Source: Bacteroidales bacterium (GTDB lineage: Bacteria; Bacteroidota; Bacteroidia; Bacteroidales; UBA3663). From it: a DNA stretch of 64,000 nucleotides. Made by a program: the position numbers and the translations under genes. The notes beneath the pieces are model-generated. The model was not told where the DNA came from. It saw only the letters and a list, made by a program, of their open reading frames with translations, and ran no database searches. The stretch lies in the NCBI GenBank assembly GCA_017449065.1, contig JAFSKF010000029.1:1-64000 (forward strand), given 5' to 3'. Positions within the stretch are counted from its first letter, which is position 1. Every line of letters begins with the position of its first letter. Positions 18,003 through 27,496 of this stretch are shown piece by piece.

Positions 18003-18764
18003 TCAATCATACAATCGGTGATCCTCCTCACGCTTGGTAAGGTAGGCATCCAAGCGCTCAATGCACGACTTGGTGATAGCGATTCGGCCGGAACGCACAA
18101 ACTGCAGCACGCAATCCAAGGCATTGAGTTCGCGGAAAAACTCCAGAATATCGTCGGTAATACCTGTTTTCTCGACCGTAGTGAAGGTGGGGTTCACCTC
18201 CACGATACGGGCTCCGTAACGGCGCACGATGCGCGAGATCTCCTTATCGGAAAGTACCATCGGCGTAGAAAGTTTCAGGAGCGAAGTCTCAAGGATGAAA
18301 ATCTCGTCATCCACGAAGCAGTTTGCCTGCAAGACATCAATCTTGCGCTCAATCTGCTTGCAAAGCATCTCGGCCATCTCGCGCTTGCAGTAGCAAGTGA
18401 TGGTGTATTTGTGCACACCCGGCGTACTGGAAGCGCACACGTTCAGGCTTTCGATATTCACCTGACGACGGGTGAACACCGCCGTAATCTGGTTCAGAAT
18501 ACCGGCATAGTTTTCCGAATAGATAATCAGCGTATAGAGCGTCAGACCCTCGTGACTCTGTTCCTTGACCGGTGTCTTGGTGAGCGTGCGGGTCAGGTTC
18601 TTTTCAAAACTGTTGCGTTCAATAGCGGCAGCCGTCTGCACAGCGGCATCGAGAGCCTCCTGTGCCTCAAGAGCCTTCTTTTCGTTGCTCTCTCCGTTGC
18701 AGTTGCGTTCGCAGGTATTGCAATCACCGCACTCGGCTGCGCCATATTTTTTATTTGTTTCCAT
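18003..18764 (-). CDS. ilvN: Acetolactate synthase regulatory subunit, N-terminally extended
   Basis: The 253-residue protein carries an ACT domain from about residue 75 (TLYTLIIYSENYAGILNQI), which binds the feedback inhibitor, followed by the usual C-terminal half. IlvN is commonly 160-190 residues. The excess here is a roughly 70-residue N-terminus with a Cys cluster (ECGDCNTCERNC) and an Ala/Glu-rich helix. I chose METNKK (18764). A TTG start six codons upstream would nearly touch the ilvB stop. It lies directly behind ilvB, whose product it regulates. Confidence 0.9.
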   Translation of the reverse strand: METNKKYGAAECGDCNTCERNCNGESNEKKALEAQEALDAAVQTAAAIERNSFEKNLTRTLTKTPVKEQSHEGLTLYTLIIYSENYAGILNQITAVFTRRQVNIESLNVCASSTPGVHKYTITCYCKREMAEMLCKQIERKIDVLQANCFVDDEIFILETSLLKLSTPMVLSDKEISRIVRRYGARIVEVNPTFTTVEKTGITDDILEFFRELNALDCVLQFVRSGRIAITKSCIERLDAYLTKREEDHRLYD

Positions 18765-18784
18765 CGAAATATCAGTCAGCAATA

Positions 18785-20482
18785 TTATTCAACTTCGAGC
18801 AGCATCTCATCGACATTCGCACCCGGAGGCGTCATCGGCAGGACATTATCCTCCTCCTTTACGGCCACTTGCAGGAAATATGGACCATCCGTATCCAGCA
18901 TCTCCCGGATAGCGGCATCCAAATCCTTGCGATCGACCACCGTGCGGACAGGAATATTGTAAGCCTTCGAAATCAGCTCATAGTCCGGATTGACCATCGG
19001 CGTGAACGAGTAGCGTTTGTTGAAGAACATATACTGCCACTGACGCACATTACCGAGGAAATTATTATTCAAAAGAATGATCTTCACCGGAGCCTGCTGC
19101 TCCATGATGGTGCCGAATTCCTGAATGGTCATCTGCAAACCACCGTCACCCACAAACAGGCAGACTTTCCGATCGGGTGCTCCGAATGTGGCACCGATGG
19201 CAGCTGGCAAACCGAAGCCCATCGTGCCGCAACCGCCGGAAGTGACCACCGAACGCGGCTTGGTGAACTTGAAGTAACGGCATCCGAACATCTGGTTCTG
19301 GCCAACATCAGTCACCAGAATAGCCTCATTGTTCGAAGCTTCGCTCACCTTGCGCACCACCTCACCCATCAGAAGCGGTCCCTCTTTGGGATGCAGGGCT
19401 GGTTCTATGACCTTATTATACTCTTTCTCCTCATAAGGCTTGAAACCTTCAATCCAGCGATCGTGCTTCGCCTCGTCAACCAATGCCGCAACATCGGCCA
19501 GCGTCTGCTTGCAGTTGCCCAGCACAGCCACATCGACCTTCACGATCTTATCGACTTCCGAAGGATCAATTTCGAAGTGGATGATGCGAGCCTGCTTGGC
19601 ATAGGTAGCCAAATTACCGGTCACGCGATCGTCGAAACGCATGCCCACCGCAATAAGCAGGTCGCACTGGTTGGTCATCACATTCGGACCCAGATTACCG
19701 TGCATACCCAGCATACCCATGTTCAGCGGATGATCGGACGGTGCAGCCGACAAGCCCAGCAACGTAGTGCCGAAAGGAATCTGTGCCTTCTCGCACAACG
19801 CCAGCAACTCCTTGCCGGCACCGGCGAGTTCCACGCCCTGTCCCACCAGCATGAAAGGCTTCACGCTCTGGTTAATCAGCTTGGCAGCCTGAGCAATGAT
19901 ACTGCTGTCGGTCTGCGGCACCGGCACGTACGAACGGATGAAGTTCACCTGCTGTGGTTCGTAATCGACCATACCGGTCTGTGCATTTTTGGTGAAATCG
20001 AGCACCACCGGACCGGGGCGACCGCTACGAGCGATGAAGAATGCACGCGAAACAGCCCAGGCAATATCCTCCGGACGACGGATCTGGAAGTTCCATTTGC
20101 TGATTGGCTGGGTTACACCCACCACATCGACCTCCTGAAAGGCATCGGTACCCAACATGGCAGCACCCACCTGTCCGCAAATCACAACGATCGGAGTGGA
20201 ATCGATCATGGCATCGGCCACGCCTGTGATAGTATTCATGGCGCCAGGACCCGAAGTTACGATGCAGCAGCCCACTCGGCCGGAGACTCGTGCGTAACCC
20301 TGTGCTGCATGCACTGCGGCCTGTTCGTGACGAACCAGAATGTGGTTAAGAGTCTCTTTGTGATCGTAAAGGGCATCATAAGTCGGCATGATGGCACCAC
20401 CCGGATAACCGAACAGGGTATCTACCCCCTCGTGCTCCAAGCTGCGCATCAGCGCTTCTGCACCGGAAATCTTTTCTGTCAT
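18785..20482 (-). CDS. ilvB: Acetolactate synthase catalytic subunit
   Basis: The 565-residue ThDP- and FAD-dependent enzyme condenses two pyruvates, or pyruvate with 2-ketobutyrate. The N-terminal domain holds the catalytic Glu in VRHEQAAVHAAQGYAR. The C-terminal ThDP site shows GDGGLQMTIQE followed by NNNFLGNVRQWQ. The length is standard. It is the second gene of the ilvDBNC operon, 23 bases after ilvD and 20 before ilvN. Confidence 0.97.
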   Translation of the reverse strand: MTEKISGAEALMRSLEHEGVDTLFGYPGGAIMPTYDALYDHKETLNHILVRHEQAAVHAAQGYARVSGRVGCCIVTSGPGAMNTITGVADAMIDSTPIVVICGQVGAAMLGTDAFQEVDVVGVTQPISKWNFQIRRPEDIAWAVSRAFFIARSGRPGPVVLDFTKNAQTGMVDYEPQQVNFIRSYVPVPQTDSSIIAQAAKLINQSVKPFMLVGQGVELAGAGKELLALCEKAQIPFGTTLLGLSAAPSDHPLNMGMLGMHGNLGPNVMTNQCDLLIAVGMRFDDRVTGNLATYAKQARIIHFEIDPSEVDKIVKVDVAVLGNCKQTLADVAALVDEAKHDRWIEGFKPYEEKEYNKVIEPALHPKEGPLLMGEVVRKVSEASNNEAILVTDVGQNQMFGCRYFKFTKPRSVVTSGGCGTMGFGLPAAIGATFGAPDRKVCLFVGDGGLQMTIQEFGTIMEQQAPVKIILLNNNFLGNVRQWQYMFFNKRYSFTPMVNPDYELISKAYNIPVRTVVDRKDLDAAIREMLDTDGPYFLQVAVKEEDNVLPMTPPGANVDEMLLEVE

Positions 20483-20505
20483 TTTATTTTATAAGGGTTT
20501 GTCTT

Positions 20506-22308
20506 TTAATCTATGATACGAACACCGCCTTTGTCGGCCGAAGAAACCGACTGGGCATAAGCACGCAGAGCCTTCGAAACAACGCGATTGCGCTTCAGCG
20601 GCTGCTGCGGACGTGCGGTCAGTTCCTCGTCGGAAAGCTTCACGTTGATGCTGCGCGATGGGATATCAATCACGATGATGTCGCCGTCCTTGATCTTACC
20701 GATGTTGCCGCCTGCAGCTGCTTCCGGGCTGATATGTCCGATGGAAAGACCGGACGTGCCGCCTGAGAATCGTCCGTCGGTAATCAGGGCGCACTCCTTA
20801 CCCATGTGCATCGACTTGATGTAGGAAGTCGGATAAAGCATCTCCTGCATACCCGGTCCGCCTTTGGGACCCTCATGGGTGATGACTACGCAATCGCCCT
20901 TCTGCACTTTGCCGCCCAGAATGCCCTCGCAGGCATCTTCCTGAGAATCAAACACCACAGCTTTACCCTCGAAGTGCCAAAGCGACTCATCGACGCCGGC
21001 TGTCTTCACTACGCAACCGTTCTGGGCAATGTTACCGAACAGAACAGCCAGACCGCCGTCCTTCGTATAAGCATGCTCGATGTCGCGGATACAGCCATTG
21101 GCACGATCGGTATCGAGCGACGCCCACTGTGTATTCTGACTGCCCATCTTGGTCGAGAACTTACCGCCAGGAGCCGAATGATAGATACGGTCGGCTTCCG
21201 GATCGATATTCTCTTTCAGGATGCTGTATTTGTCGATATCCTCACCCAGCGTAGCGCCATTCACGCGCTTGCAGGTCAGGTCGAGCAGGTTGCCTTTGGC
21301 TAATTCGCCGAGAATGCCCAGAATACCTCCGGCTCGGTTTTCTTCCTGCACGGAATACTTCTGTGTGTTAGGAGCCAGCTTGCAGAGGCAAGGCACCTTA
21401 CGCGATAGTGCATCAATATCACTCATTGTGAACTCCACGCCACCCTCCTGGGCAACAGCCAGCAAGTGGAGGACGGTGTTGGTAGAACCGCCCATGGCGA
21501 TATCCAGGGTCATAGCGTTCAGAAAAGCCTGACGGGTGGCAATACTGCGAGGCAATACGCTCTCGTCCCCTTCCTCATAGTATTTCATTGCATTCTTCAC
21601 GATGAGTTTGGCGGCATCCTTGAAGAGTTGAATGCGGTTCACGTGGGTGGCCAGAATGGAACCGTTGCCCGGCAACGACAAACCAATGGCTTCGGTCAGC
21701 GAGTTCATCGAATTGGCGGTAAACATACCCGAGCAGCTACCGCAACCGGGACAGGCACAGCTTTCGATTTTTGCCATTTCTTCATCGCTCACCGACGGAT
21801 CTGCACCCTTAATCATAGCGGTAATCAAATCGGCATTCTCGCCGTTATACTTACCAGCCTCCATAGGTCCGCCGGAAACGAAAACAGCCGGTATATTCAG
21901 ACGCATGGCTGCCATCAGCATGCCGGGAGTCACCTTGTCGCAGTTAGAGATGCAGATCATGGCATCTGCCTTGTGCGCGTTGCACATATATTCCACAGAG
22001 TCGGCAATGATATCGCGGCTGGGCAACGAATAGAGCATACCGTCGTGACCCATGGCAATACCGTCATCGACAGCAATCGTATTGAACTCTGCCGCATAGC
22101 AGCCTAACTTCTCAATCTCAGCTTTCACAATCTGGCCGATCTCGTGCAAATGCGTATGACCGGGCACGAACTGGGTAAAGGAATTGACAATAGCAATAAC
22201 AGGTTTGCCAAACATTTCACGCTTCATACCATTGGCGACCCAGAGAGCTCGGGCACCCGCCATTCGACGACCTTCAGTGGTCTGTGCACTACGTAGTTGG
22301 ATTTTCAT
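20506..22308 (-). CDS. ilvD: Dihydroxy-acid dehydratase
   Basis: The 600-residue Fe-S dehydratase makes the 2-keto acid precursors of valine and isoleucine. Cluster cysteines are visible in [11 protein letters not shown] and [19 protein letters not shown]. The C-terminus has [15 protein letters not shown]. It is the first gene of the operon. A TATATTTG box (22350-22357) lies 42 bases upstream with only a partial -33 match. A terminator for the preceding ABC gene lies just beyond, so ilvD starts its own transcript. Confidence 0.97.
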   Translation of the reverse strand: MKIQLRSAQTTEGRRMAGARALWVANGMKREMFGKPVIAIVNSFTQFVPGHTHLHEIGQIVKAEIEKLGCYAAEFNTIAVDDGIAMGHDGMLYSLPSRDIIADSVEYMCNAHKADAMICISNCDKVTPGMLMAAMRLNIPAVFVSGGPMEAGKYNGENADLITAMIKGADPSVSDEEMAKIESCACPGCGSCSGMFTANSMNSLTEAIGLSLPGNGSILATHVNRIQLFKDAAKLIVKNAMKYYEEGDESVLPRSIATRQAFLNAMTLDIAMGGSTNTVLHLLAVAQEGGVEFTMSDIDALSRKVPCLCKLAPNTQKYSVQEENRAGGILGILGELAKGNLLDLTCKRVNGATLGEDIDKYSILKENIDPEADRIYHSAPGGKFSTKMGSQNTQWASLDTDRANGCIRDIEHAYTKDGGLAVLFGNIAQNGCVVKTAGVDESLWHFEGKAVVFDSQEDACEGILGGKVQKGDCVVITHEGPKGGPGMQEMLYPTSYIKSMHMGKECALITDGRFSGGTSGLSIGHISPEAAAGGNIGKIKDGDIIVIDIPSRSINVKLSDEELTARPQQPLKRNRVVSKALRAYAQSVSSADKGGVRIID

Positions 22309-22380
22309 TTTTTGTAAATGCCTTAATATACATTACCTTTTTTGGAGTGCAAATATACTGATAAATTGTGAAACAGCAAT

Positions 22381-22420
22381 AAAAAAGGCTGAAAAATAAA
22401 ACATTTCTCAGCCTTTTTTG
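22381..22420 (-). terminator. Terminator of the rng-ABC operon
   Basis: AAAAAAGGCTGA (22381-22392) pairs with TCAGCCTTTTTT (22408-22419); on the minus strand the stem ends in a T-run. The symmetrical A/T tails make it usable on either strand. Confidence 0.8.
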
Positions 22421-22512
22421 ATTATTTTGCTATAAATAGGTACTAATTCGGTTGTCGTTTGTCATTTTTTGCCAACGAATCCGCATTTTTTGTCACCGCA
22501 AGTTTTGTATTT

Positions 22513-24087
22513 TTATAACTTCAGGCACTGTGTTATCTGGACTGGCAGTTCCTCCACATAATGGGTGACCATGACGAGGGTTTTGTCGGGGCGACGGCAG
22601 AATGCGGCAATCACATCGCGCACCAGATTCCGGCGATAGGTATCCAAGCCGTGCAGCGGTTCGTCGAGAATCAGGAGGGCCGGATCTTTCACAAAGGCGC
22701 GAGCCAGCAAGCACAGACGCTGTTCTCCTGCCGACAGAGACAGGAAAGGACGGCCTTTCAGCGCATCGATGCCGAATACACGCATCCAGAAAAGGCACGT
22801 ATCTATCTGTTCCGGCCTCGGACGCTTGTAGAGACCTACCGAATCGTGCAAGCCGGACGCCACGATGTCGACAGCAGGACGGTTTTCCTTGTAGGCACGA
22901 TGAAACTCCGGACTCACGAAACCAATATGTTTCTTGATCTCCCAGATGCTTTCGCCCGTACCGCGACGACGTCCGAACAGCGAGATATCGCAGGCGTAGG
23001 CGGCGGGATGATCGGCACAGATCAGACTCAACAGCGTGCTTTTCCCCGCTCCGTTACGTCCCTGCAGCGCCCACTTCTCCCCTCGCCGAACCGTCCAGTT
23101 CAGACCGCCATACAGCACCCGGTCGGTATCGGGCAAAGGCAAAGAGAGATTGCGGATAGAGATGACTTCGTCGGTCACCGATCCGTCAGCCGTCAGATTC
23201 GCCATCTCCTGTACCGGCAACGCGATAATCTGTGCCGTCAGATCTGCCGACAGATGCGACATCGGTGCTTGAGAAAAGTCGGGAAGATGCTCCAGATAGG
23301 CTTGCCGAGTCTGTTTCTCTTCCACCGTCATCCGATCGACCTGCACTACGTGAGTGATATAGTCGGGCACCCAGTCGAGCATCGAAAGCACCATAATGAT
23401 CTGCACTTCCCGACTATCGACCAGCTGCTGGAAGAACCGGTTCAGCTGATCGCGCATCGGAGCATCCAAGCCGATAAAAGGATTATCGACAATCAGCACT
23501 TTCGGACGCTTGATGAGATACTTGAAAAGCTGATACCGACGCATCTCACCGCTTGAAAGCAGCACCATACGCTTCTGCAGCAAATCGCGCATCATGAAAG
23601 TATCGAGCAAGGGATTGCTCAGGAACTCGGAATCGTCCTCGGCTCCGGCAGCACGTGCTTCCGCCTCTGTCAGACCGTGTCCTGCAGCTCGCGCTTCATC
23701 AGCCGACAAACCGGTAGCCGACACATTGCCCGACGCCAAAGCCCGCTTCAGCACCGTGCTGACCAAAGGCGACTCGTCGCGATCCTGTGAGTTAAAACGC
23801 TGTTGGAAATAATAGGGTTTCTCCACCGACCCGAGGGCATCCTCAAAAGTCAGCTGCACAATGTTCCCATAGGCGGACGGTTTAACACCAGGACCGAAAT
23901 CATATTCCAGCGTTCCCTGCATCAGGAGGATCTTGCCTGTCAGCAAATCGATGAGATGGCTCTTGCCTCCCCCGTTGGGACCCATGATAGCAATATGCTC
24001 GCCCTCACCAAGCTGGAAGTTGGCGGGGGCGAGCATTTTAGGTTGGGGCAAACGTCCCAAAGCATCTGTAAGTGTAATCTTAGACAT
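22513..24087 (-). CDS. Double ABC ATPase, ModF-like
   Basis: The 524-residue soluble protein has two ABC domains. Walker A motifs are GPNGGGKSH (about 35-43) and GRNGAGKST. Signature motifs are LSSGE and LSAGEQ, with Walker B as VLIVDNP and LLILDEP. This arrangement without a permease is that of ModF/PhrA, linked to molybdate uptake regulation, though this link is not shown here. An insertion in domain 1 contains a short duplication (EARAAG twice within 20 residues). Domain 1 has Asp-Asn instead of Asp-Glu at Walker B, so it may not hydrolyse ATP. It overlaps rng by 8 bases. Confidence 0.8.
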   Translation of the reverse strand: MSKITLTDALGRLPQPKMLAPANFQLGEGEHIAIMGPNGGGKSHLIDLLTGKILLMQGTLEYDFGPGVKPSAYGNIVQLTFEDALGSVEKPYYFQQRFNSQDRDESPLVSTVLKRALASGNVSATGLSADEARAAGHGLTEAEARAAGAEDDSEFLSNPLLDTFMMRDLLQKRMVLLSSGEMRRYQLFKYLIKRPKVLIVDNPFIGLDAPMRDQLNRFFQQLVDSREVQIIMVLSMLDWVPDYITHVVQVDRMTVEEKQTRQAYLEHLPDFSQAPMSHLSADLTAQIIALPVQEMANLTADGSVTDEVISIRNLSLPLPDTDRVLYGGLNWTVRRGEKWALQGRNGAGKSTLLSLICADHPAAYACDISLFGRRRGTGESIWEIKKHIGFVSPEFHRAYKENRPAVDIVASGLHDSVGLYKRPRPEQIDTCLFWMRVFGIDALKGRPFLSLSAGEQRLCLLARAFVKDPALLILDEPLHGLDTYRRNLVRDVIAAFCRRPDKTLVMVTHYVEELPVQITQCLKL

Positions 24088-25657
24088 GATCGTCTATAGG
24101 TTGTTTCAAATCGACCTCATTGCGGTGAGCGTCGATAACTTTGTACTGCAAGAGTTCCATGCTCTGATCGGGAATCAGATGGAATCCGAATCCGAAACGC
24201 AATTTCCATTTCCATGCGATGGATCGGAACCAGCCCTTGCGCAAATAGGCTGCCACGAACGGATGTACGTGCAGATAGAATTTCTTCACTTTCAGCGACT
24301 CGGTCAGATACTCCATCTTCGCCTCAAGAATCTCGGGGAAGATAATGGAAGGTTTGACCACATGCTTGCCGCCACACACCGGACACGATTCCGCCGTCTG
24401 CACATCCATCACCGGACGCACTCTCTGTCGCGTGATCTGCATCAGACAGAATTTGCTGAGCGGAAGGATGTTGTGCTTTGCCCGATCGTCGAGCATCGCC
24501 TCTTTCATGTGCTTGTAGAGGGCCTCGCGATGTTCCGGATCCTGCAAATCGATAAAATCTATCACAATGATACCGCCCATATCGCGCAGACGCATCTGAC
24601 GGGCAATCTCGTCGGCTGCCGCCATATCGACCGCCAGGGCATTATCTTCCTGAGCATCGGCCTGATGGCTGCGGTGACCGCTGTTGACGTCAATTACATG
24701 CAGAGCCTCGGTATGTTCAATGATGATATATGCCCCGGCCTTACACGATACAGTCTTTCCTAACGAAGACTTGATTTGTCGGGTTACATCGAACTGGTCC
24801 AGAATGGGGACCTCTCCTTCGTAGAGTTTTACTACGTCTGCCTTTTCAGGGGCTATCAGATTCACATATTCCTTAATCTGCGAGAACGTAGCCGGGTCGT
24901 TAACCCAGATGTTTTCGAACGAGGGGTTGAAGATGTCGCGAAGTAATGCCACAGCACGGCTGGTTTCCTCGTAAACGAGCGAAGGCAGCTGGCCTTTCAT
25001 GATTGTTTGTATCGCCTCTTCCCAGCGATGCATAAGCGAAGTAAGTTCGGCCTCCAGATCTTCTGCCTTGGCTCCTTGAGCCGAAGTGCGTATGATTACG
25101 CCGAAGTTTTTCGGACGGATAGCGTTGATGATCTGACGGAGACGGACTTTCTCTTCGCTTGATTTGATTTTCGCCGACACCGAAACCTTATCCTGGAAAG
25201 GAATCAGCACCATAAAGCGACCCGGAAGACTGATATCGCAAGTAAGGCGCGGACCCTTGGTGGAAATAGGCTCCTTAGCAATCTGTACAAGTATCTCCTG
25301 CCCTACCTGAAGAACCTTATCCACGGTGCCTTCTTTCTGCAACTCGGGTTCTTTCTTCAGTTTGTCGAGCGACAGTTGATGCTTGCGGTCAGACAATTGC
25401 TGTTTTACAAACTTGGCCTGCGTAAGGAAATACGGACCAAGATCCTGATAGTGAATAAATCCTTCTTTCTCGTACCCGACATCGATAAAGGCAGCATTTA
25501 AGCCCGGCATCAGTTTCTTGACTCGGGCCAAATAGATGTTTCCAACCGAAAAGGAGGCGTTCTGCTTCTCCCGCTGATACTCGGCAAGCCGGCTGTCTTC
25601 CAGCAAACCGATGGTAATTTCTTTCGGCTGCACATCTATGACTACTTCTCTTGTCAT
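24080..25657 (-). CDS. rng: Ribonuclease G
   Basis: This 525-residue endoribonuclease of the RNase E/G family takes part in rRNA maturation and mRNA decay. An N-terminal S1 domain (NIYLARVKKLMPGLNAAFIDVG) is followed by the catalytic Asp residues in HVIDVNSGH and GGIIVIDFIDLQD. A zinc-link Cys pair (CPVCGG) lies in the C-terminal third. It has no scaffold tail, consistent with RNase G. It may be transcribed with HU and the COX24-like gene upstream, past a weak hairpin. Confidence 0.95.
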   Translation of the reverse strand: MTREVVIDVQPKEITIGLLEDSRLAEYQREKQNASFSVGNIYLARVKKLMPGLNAAFIDVGYEKEGFIHYQDLGPYFLTQAKFVKQQLSDRKHQLSLDKLKKEPELQKEGTVDKVLQVGQEILVQIAKEPISTKGPRLTCDISLPGRFMVLIPFQDKVSVSAKIKSSEEKVRLRQIINAIRPKNFGVIIRTSAQGAKAEDLEAELTSLMHRWEEAIQTIMKGQLPSLVYEETSRAVALLRDIFNPSFENIWVNDPATFSQIKEYVNLIAPEKADVVKLYEGEVPILDQFDVTRQIKSSLGKTVSCKAGAYIIIEHTEALHVIDVNSGHRSHQADAQEDNALAVDMAAADEIARQMRLRDMGGIIVIDFIDLQDPEHREALYKHMKEAMLDDRAKHNILPLSKFCLMQITRQRVRPVMDVQTAESCPVCGGKHVVKPSIIFPEILEAKMEYLTESLKVKKFYLHVHPFVAAYLRKGWFRSIAWKWKLRFGFGFHLIPDQSMELLQYKVIDAHRNEVDLKQPIDDHV

Positions 25658-25694
25658 GCGTGCGTAATATAATATAAAAGGATTAATACTGAAA

Positions 25695-25720
25695 AGGGGC
25701 GCATACCTGATGCACCCCTA
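25695..25720 (-). terminator. Weak terminator before rng
   Basis: On the minus strand AGGGGTGCA pairs with TGCGCCCCT around a short loop, followed by TTTTC. The short T-tract suggests partial termination between the COX24-like gene and rng. Confidence 0.5.
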
Positions 25721-25781
25721 TATTCGTCTGGCTGGCGCTACTATTATTCAACGCCGGTCACGATGCACTATGCTTTACCGA

Positions 25782-25868
25782 TTAGTGCTTATGACGGTTC
25801 TTGCGCAAACGCTTTTTGCGCTTATGAACTGCCATCTTGTGACGCTTGTGCTTCTTACCGTTTGGCAT
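25782..25868 (-). CDS. Very small basic ribosome-associated protein, COX24/AURKAIP1-like
   Basis: This is a 28-residue protein, MPNGKKHKRHKM followed by AVHKRKKRLRKNRHKH, almost wholly Lys/Arg/His. It matches the COX24/AURKAIP1 (mitochondrial mS38-like) motif. Small proteins of this type are widespread in Bacteroidota and are regarded as ribosomal. The gene lies 42 bases after HU on the same strand. It is easily missed because of its size. Confidence 0.85.
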   Translation of the reverse strand: MPNGKKHKRHKMAVHKRKKRLRKNRHKH

Positions 25869-25910
25869 TTTCTATTATATTAATGGGTTAAACTTAATTC
25901 TTTCTAAAAA

Positions 25911-26204
25911 TCATCCCTCAATCTTCAAATCACCGCTCACGCGATCGACAAAAGACTTGCAAGGCTTGAATGCAGGAATATTATGAGCGGGAATAATCAA
26001 CGAACGCTCTTCCTTTATGTTACGGGCGGTCTTGGTTGCACGCTCCTTGATAATGAAGCTGCCAAATCCGCGAAGATAAACTGCCTCGCCCTCTACCATC
26101 GAATCCTTAATGGTAGCCATGAACTGTTCTACTACAGTCAGCACAGACTCTTTATCCAATCCAGTCTTTTTTGCGATCTGGGTTACGATTTCTGCCTTTG
26201 TCAT
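25911..26204 (-). CDS. HU/IHF-family DNA-binding protein
   Basis: The 97-residue nucleoid protein has the HU fold: an N-terminal helical dimer part (MTKAEIVTQIAKKTGLDKESV) and a beta arm with RGFGSF before it. NIPAFKPCKSF replaces the usual PAF(K/R)PGK segment. It bends DNA without strong sequence specificity. An exact promoter lies 63 bases upstream, divergent from mutY. The COX24-like gene follows. Confidence 0.92.
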   Translation of the reverse strand: MTKAEIVTQIAKKTGLDKESVLTVVEQFMATIKDSMVEGEAVYLRGFGSFIIKERATKTARNIKEERSLIIPAHNIPAFKPCKSFVDRVSGDLKIEG

Positions 26205-26266
26205 AATTACTGATATTATTTTTCTCTTGTATGTTTAAGTGTTGAATTTTCAATGAATTCGGGGTG

Positions 26267-26297
26267 CAAAGATATGTTTATTTTTCATTTTGCCAAA
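26267..26297 (-). promoter_or_regulatory. Promoter of the HU operon
   Basis: On the minus strand TTTG (26294-26297), 19 bp and TATCTTTG (26267-26274) match the consensus exactly. A divergent -7 box for mutY (TATCTTTG, 26328-26335) lies close by. Confidence 0.8.
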
Positions 26298-26378
26298 GAT
26301 TTGTTAGGTTTTTTTTCAAAAAAAATGTATCTTTGCACCCGAAACAAGCTGAATTGCCAACTGAAAAGTAATAAATCA

Positions 26379-27383
26379 ATGGAAATTAGTCGAATCTTGC
26401 AACTTTGGTACGCTCAGAATAAGCGCGATTTGCCCTGGCGCGAAACCCGCGACCCATACCGCATCTGGCTGTCGGAAATCATCTTGCAACAGACACGCGT
26501 CGCACAAGGCTATGACTACTACCTGAAGTTCGTTAGCCGCTACCCGACCGTAGCCGATCTGGCAGCCGCTTCTGAAGACGATGTACTGAAGCTTTGGCAA
26601 GGATTAGGCTATTACAGTAGAGCCCGGAATCTGCATGCCGCCGCCTTGCAAGTGATGAGCGCTCCTTACAACGGACTGTTCCCCTCGCGCTACGAAGAAC
26701 TGCGGAAACTGAAAGGAATCGGTCCTTATACAGCTGCAGCTATTGCCAGTTTCTCGTCCGACGAACCCGTGGCGGTTGTCGATGGTAATGTGTATCGGGT
26801 CCTTTCCCGATTGTTCGACATCGAGACACCCATCGACAGCACACAAGGGCAGAAAGAATTTTTGGCTTTGGCCACAGAGCTGCTGGATCCGGAGCATCCC
26901 GGCACCCACAATCAGGCAATCATGGAGTTCGGAGCCCTGCAATGCACGCCCCTCTCACCACATTGCCCCGACTGTCCGCTGGCAGAGAAGTGCCTGTCGC
27001 TGGCAAACCGAACCATCGACAAGCGTCCGCTGAAAACCGGCAAGGTGAAAGTGCGCGAACGCCTATTACATTATTATTTATATAAGTATAAGGACACACT
27101 CTGGGTGCGCCAACGACCTGGCGGCGACATCTGGCAAGGACTGTGGGAGTTTGTCATTACCGAAGGCGACGAGATTCTTCATCCAGAGATTCCCGTAGCA
27201 TTCACCATCCGTCACCAGCTGACGCACCAGCTGCTGATTTGCGACTTCCGGATCATCGAACTTCCGGCACCCATAAAGACTCTACCCCCCGAATACGAAC
27301 CGGTTTCTTGGCAGAATTGGCAAAAAAAGGCGGTTTCCAAACTCATTTCGGAAGCAAACAAAAAGTTTTCTGCCCTATTTTGA
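26379..27383 (+). CDS. mutY: A/G-specific adenine DNA glycosylase
   Basis: The 334-residue base-excision enzyme removes adenine mispaired with 8-oxoguanine. The HhH-GPD core shows LQQTRVAQGYDYY and LKGIGPYTAAAI, with the catalytic Asp in AVVDGNVYRVLSR. The 4Fe-4S loop has the canonical C-x6-C-x2-C-x5-C spacing. A C-terminal NUDIX-like domain (from about 230) recognises 8-oxoG. I chose MEISRI (26379), since upstream in-frame codons lie at or before the -7 box at 26328-26335. Confidence 0.95.
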   Translation: MEISRILQLWYAQNKRDLPWRETRDPYRIWLSEIILQQTRVAQGYDYYLKFVSRYPTVADLAAASEDDVLKLWQGLGYYSRARNLHAAALQVMSAPYNGLFPSRYEELRKLKGIGPYTAAAIASFSSDEPVAVVDGNVYRVLSRLFDIETPIDSTQGQKEFLALATELLDPEHPGTHNQAIMEFGALQCTPLSPHCPDCPLAEKCLSLANRTIDKRPLKTGKVKVRERLLHYYLYKYKDTLWVRQRPGGDIWQGLWEFVITEGDEILHPEIPVAFTIRHQLTHQLLICDFRIIELPAPIKTLPPEYEPVSWQNWQKKAVSKLISEANKKFSALF

Positions 27384-27402
27384 GCACAAAAAGAACAAAA
27401 AA

Positions 27403-27434
27403 TTTGCATAATCGGAAAAAACCTTCTACCTTTG
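27403..27434 (+). promoter_or_regulatory. Promoter of ssb
   Basis: TTTG (27403-27406), 20 bp and TACCTTTG (27427-27434) match the consensus exactly, 62 bases before the ssb ATG. Confidence 0.82.
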
Positions 27435-27496
27435 GACCCGGATATTTGTTATAAAACGGCGCAAAAGCGCCACCAAAACACTATTTAATCTATACT

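Noticed and set aside
18662..20494. 610-codon plus-strand frame
   Set aside because: It lies antisense to ilvB (and the ilvN start). It is His/Arg-rich, the usual product of reading a gene backward.
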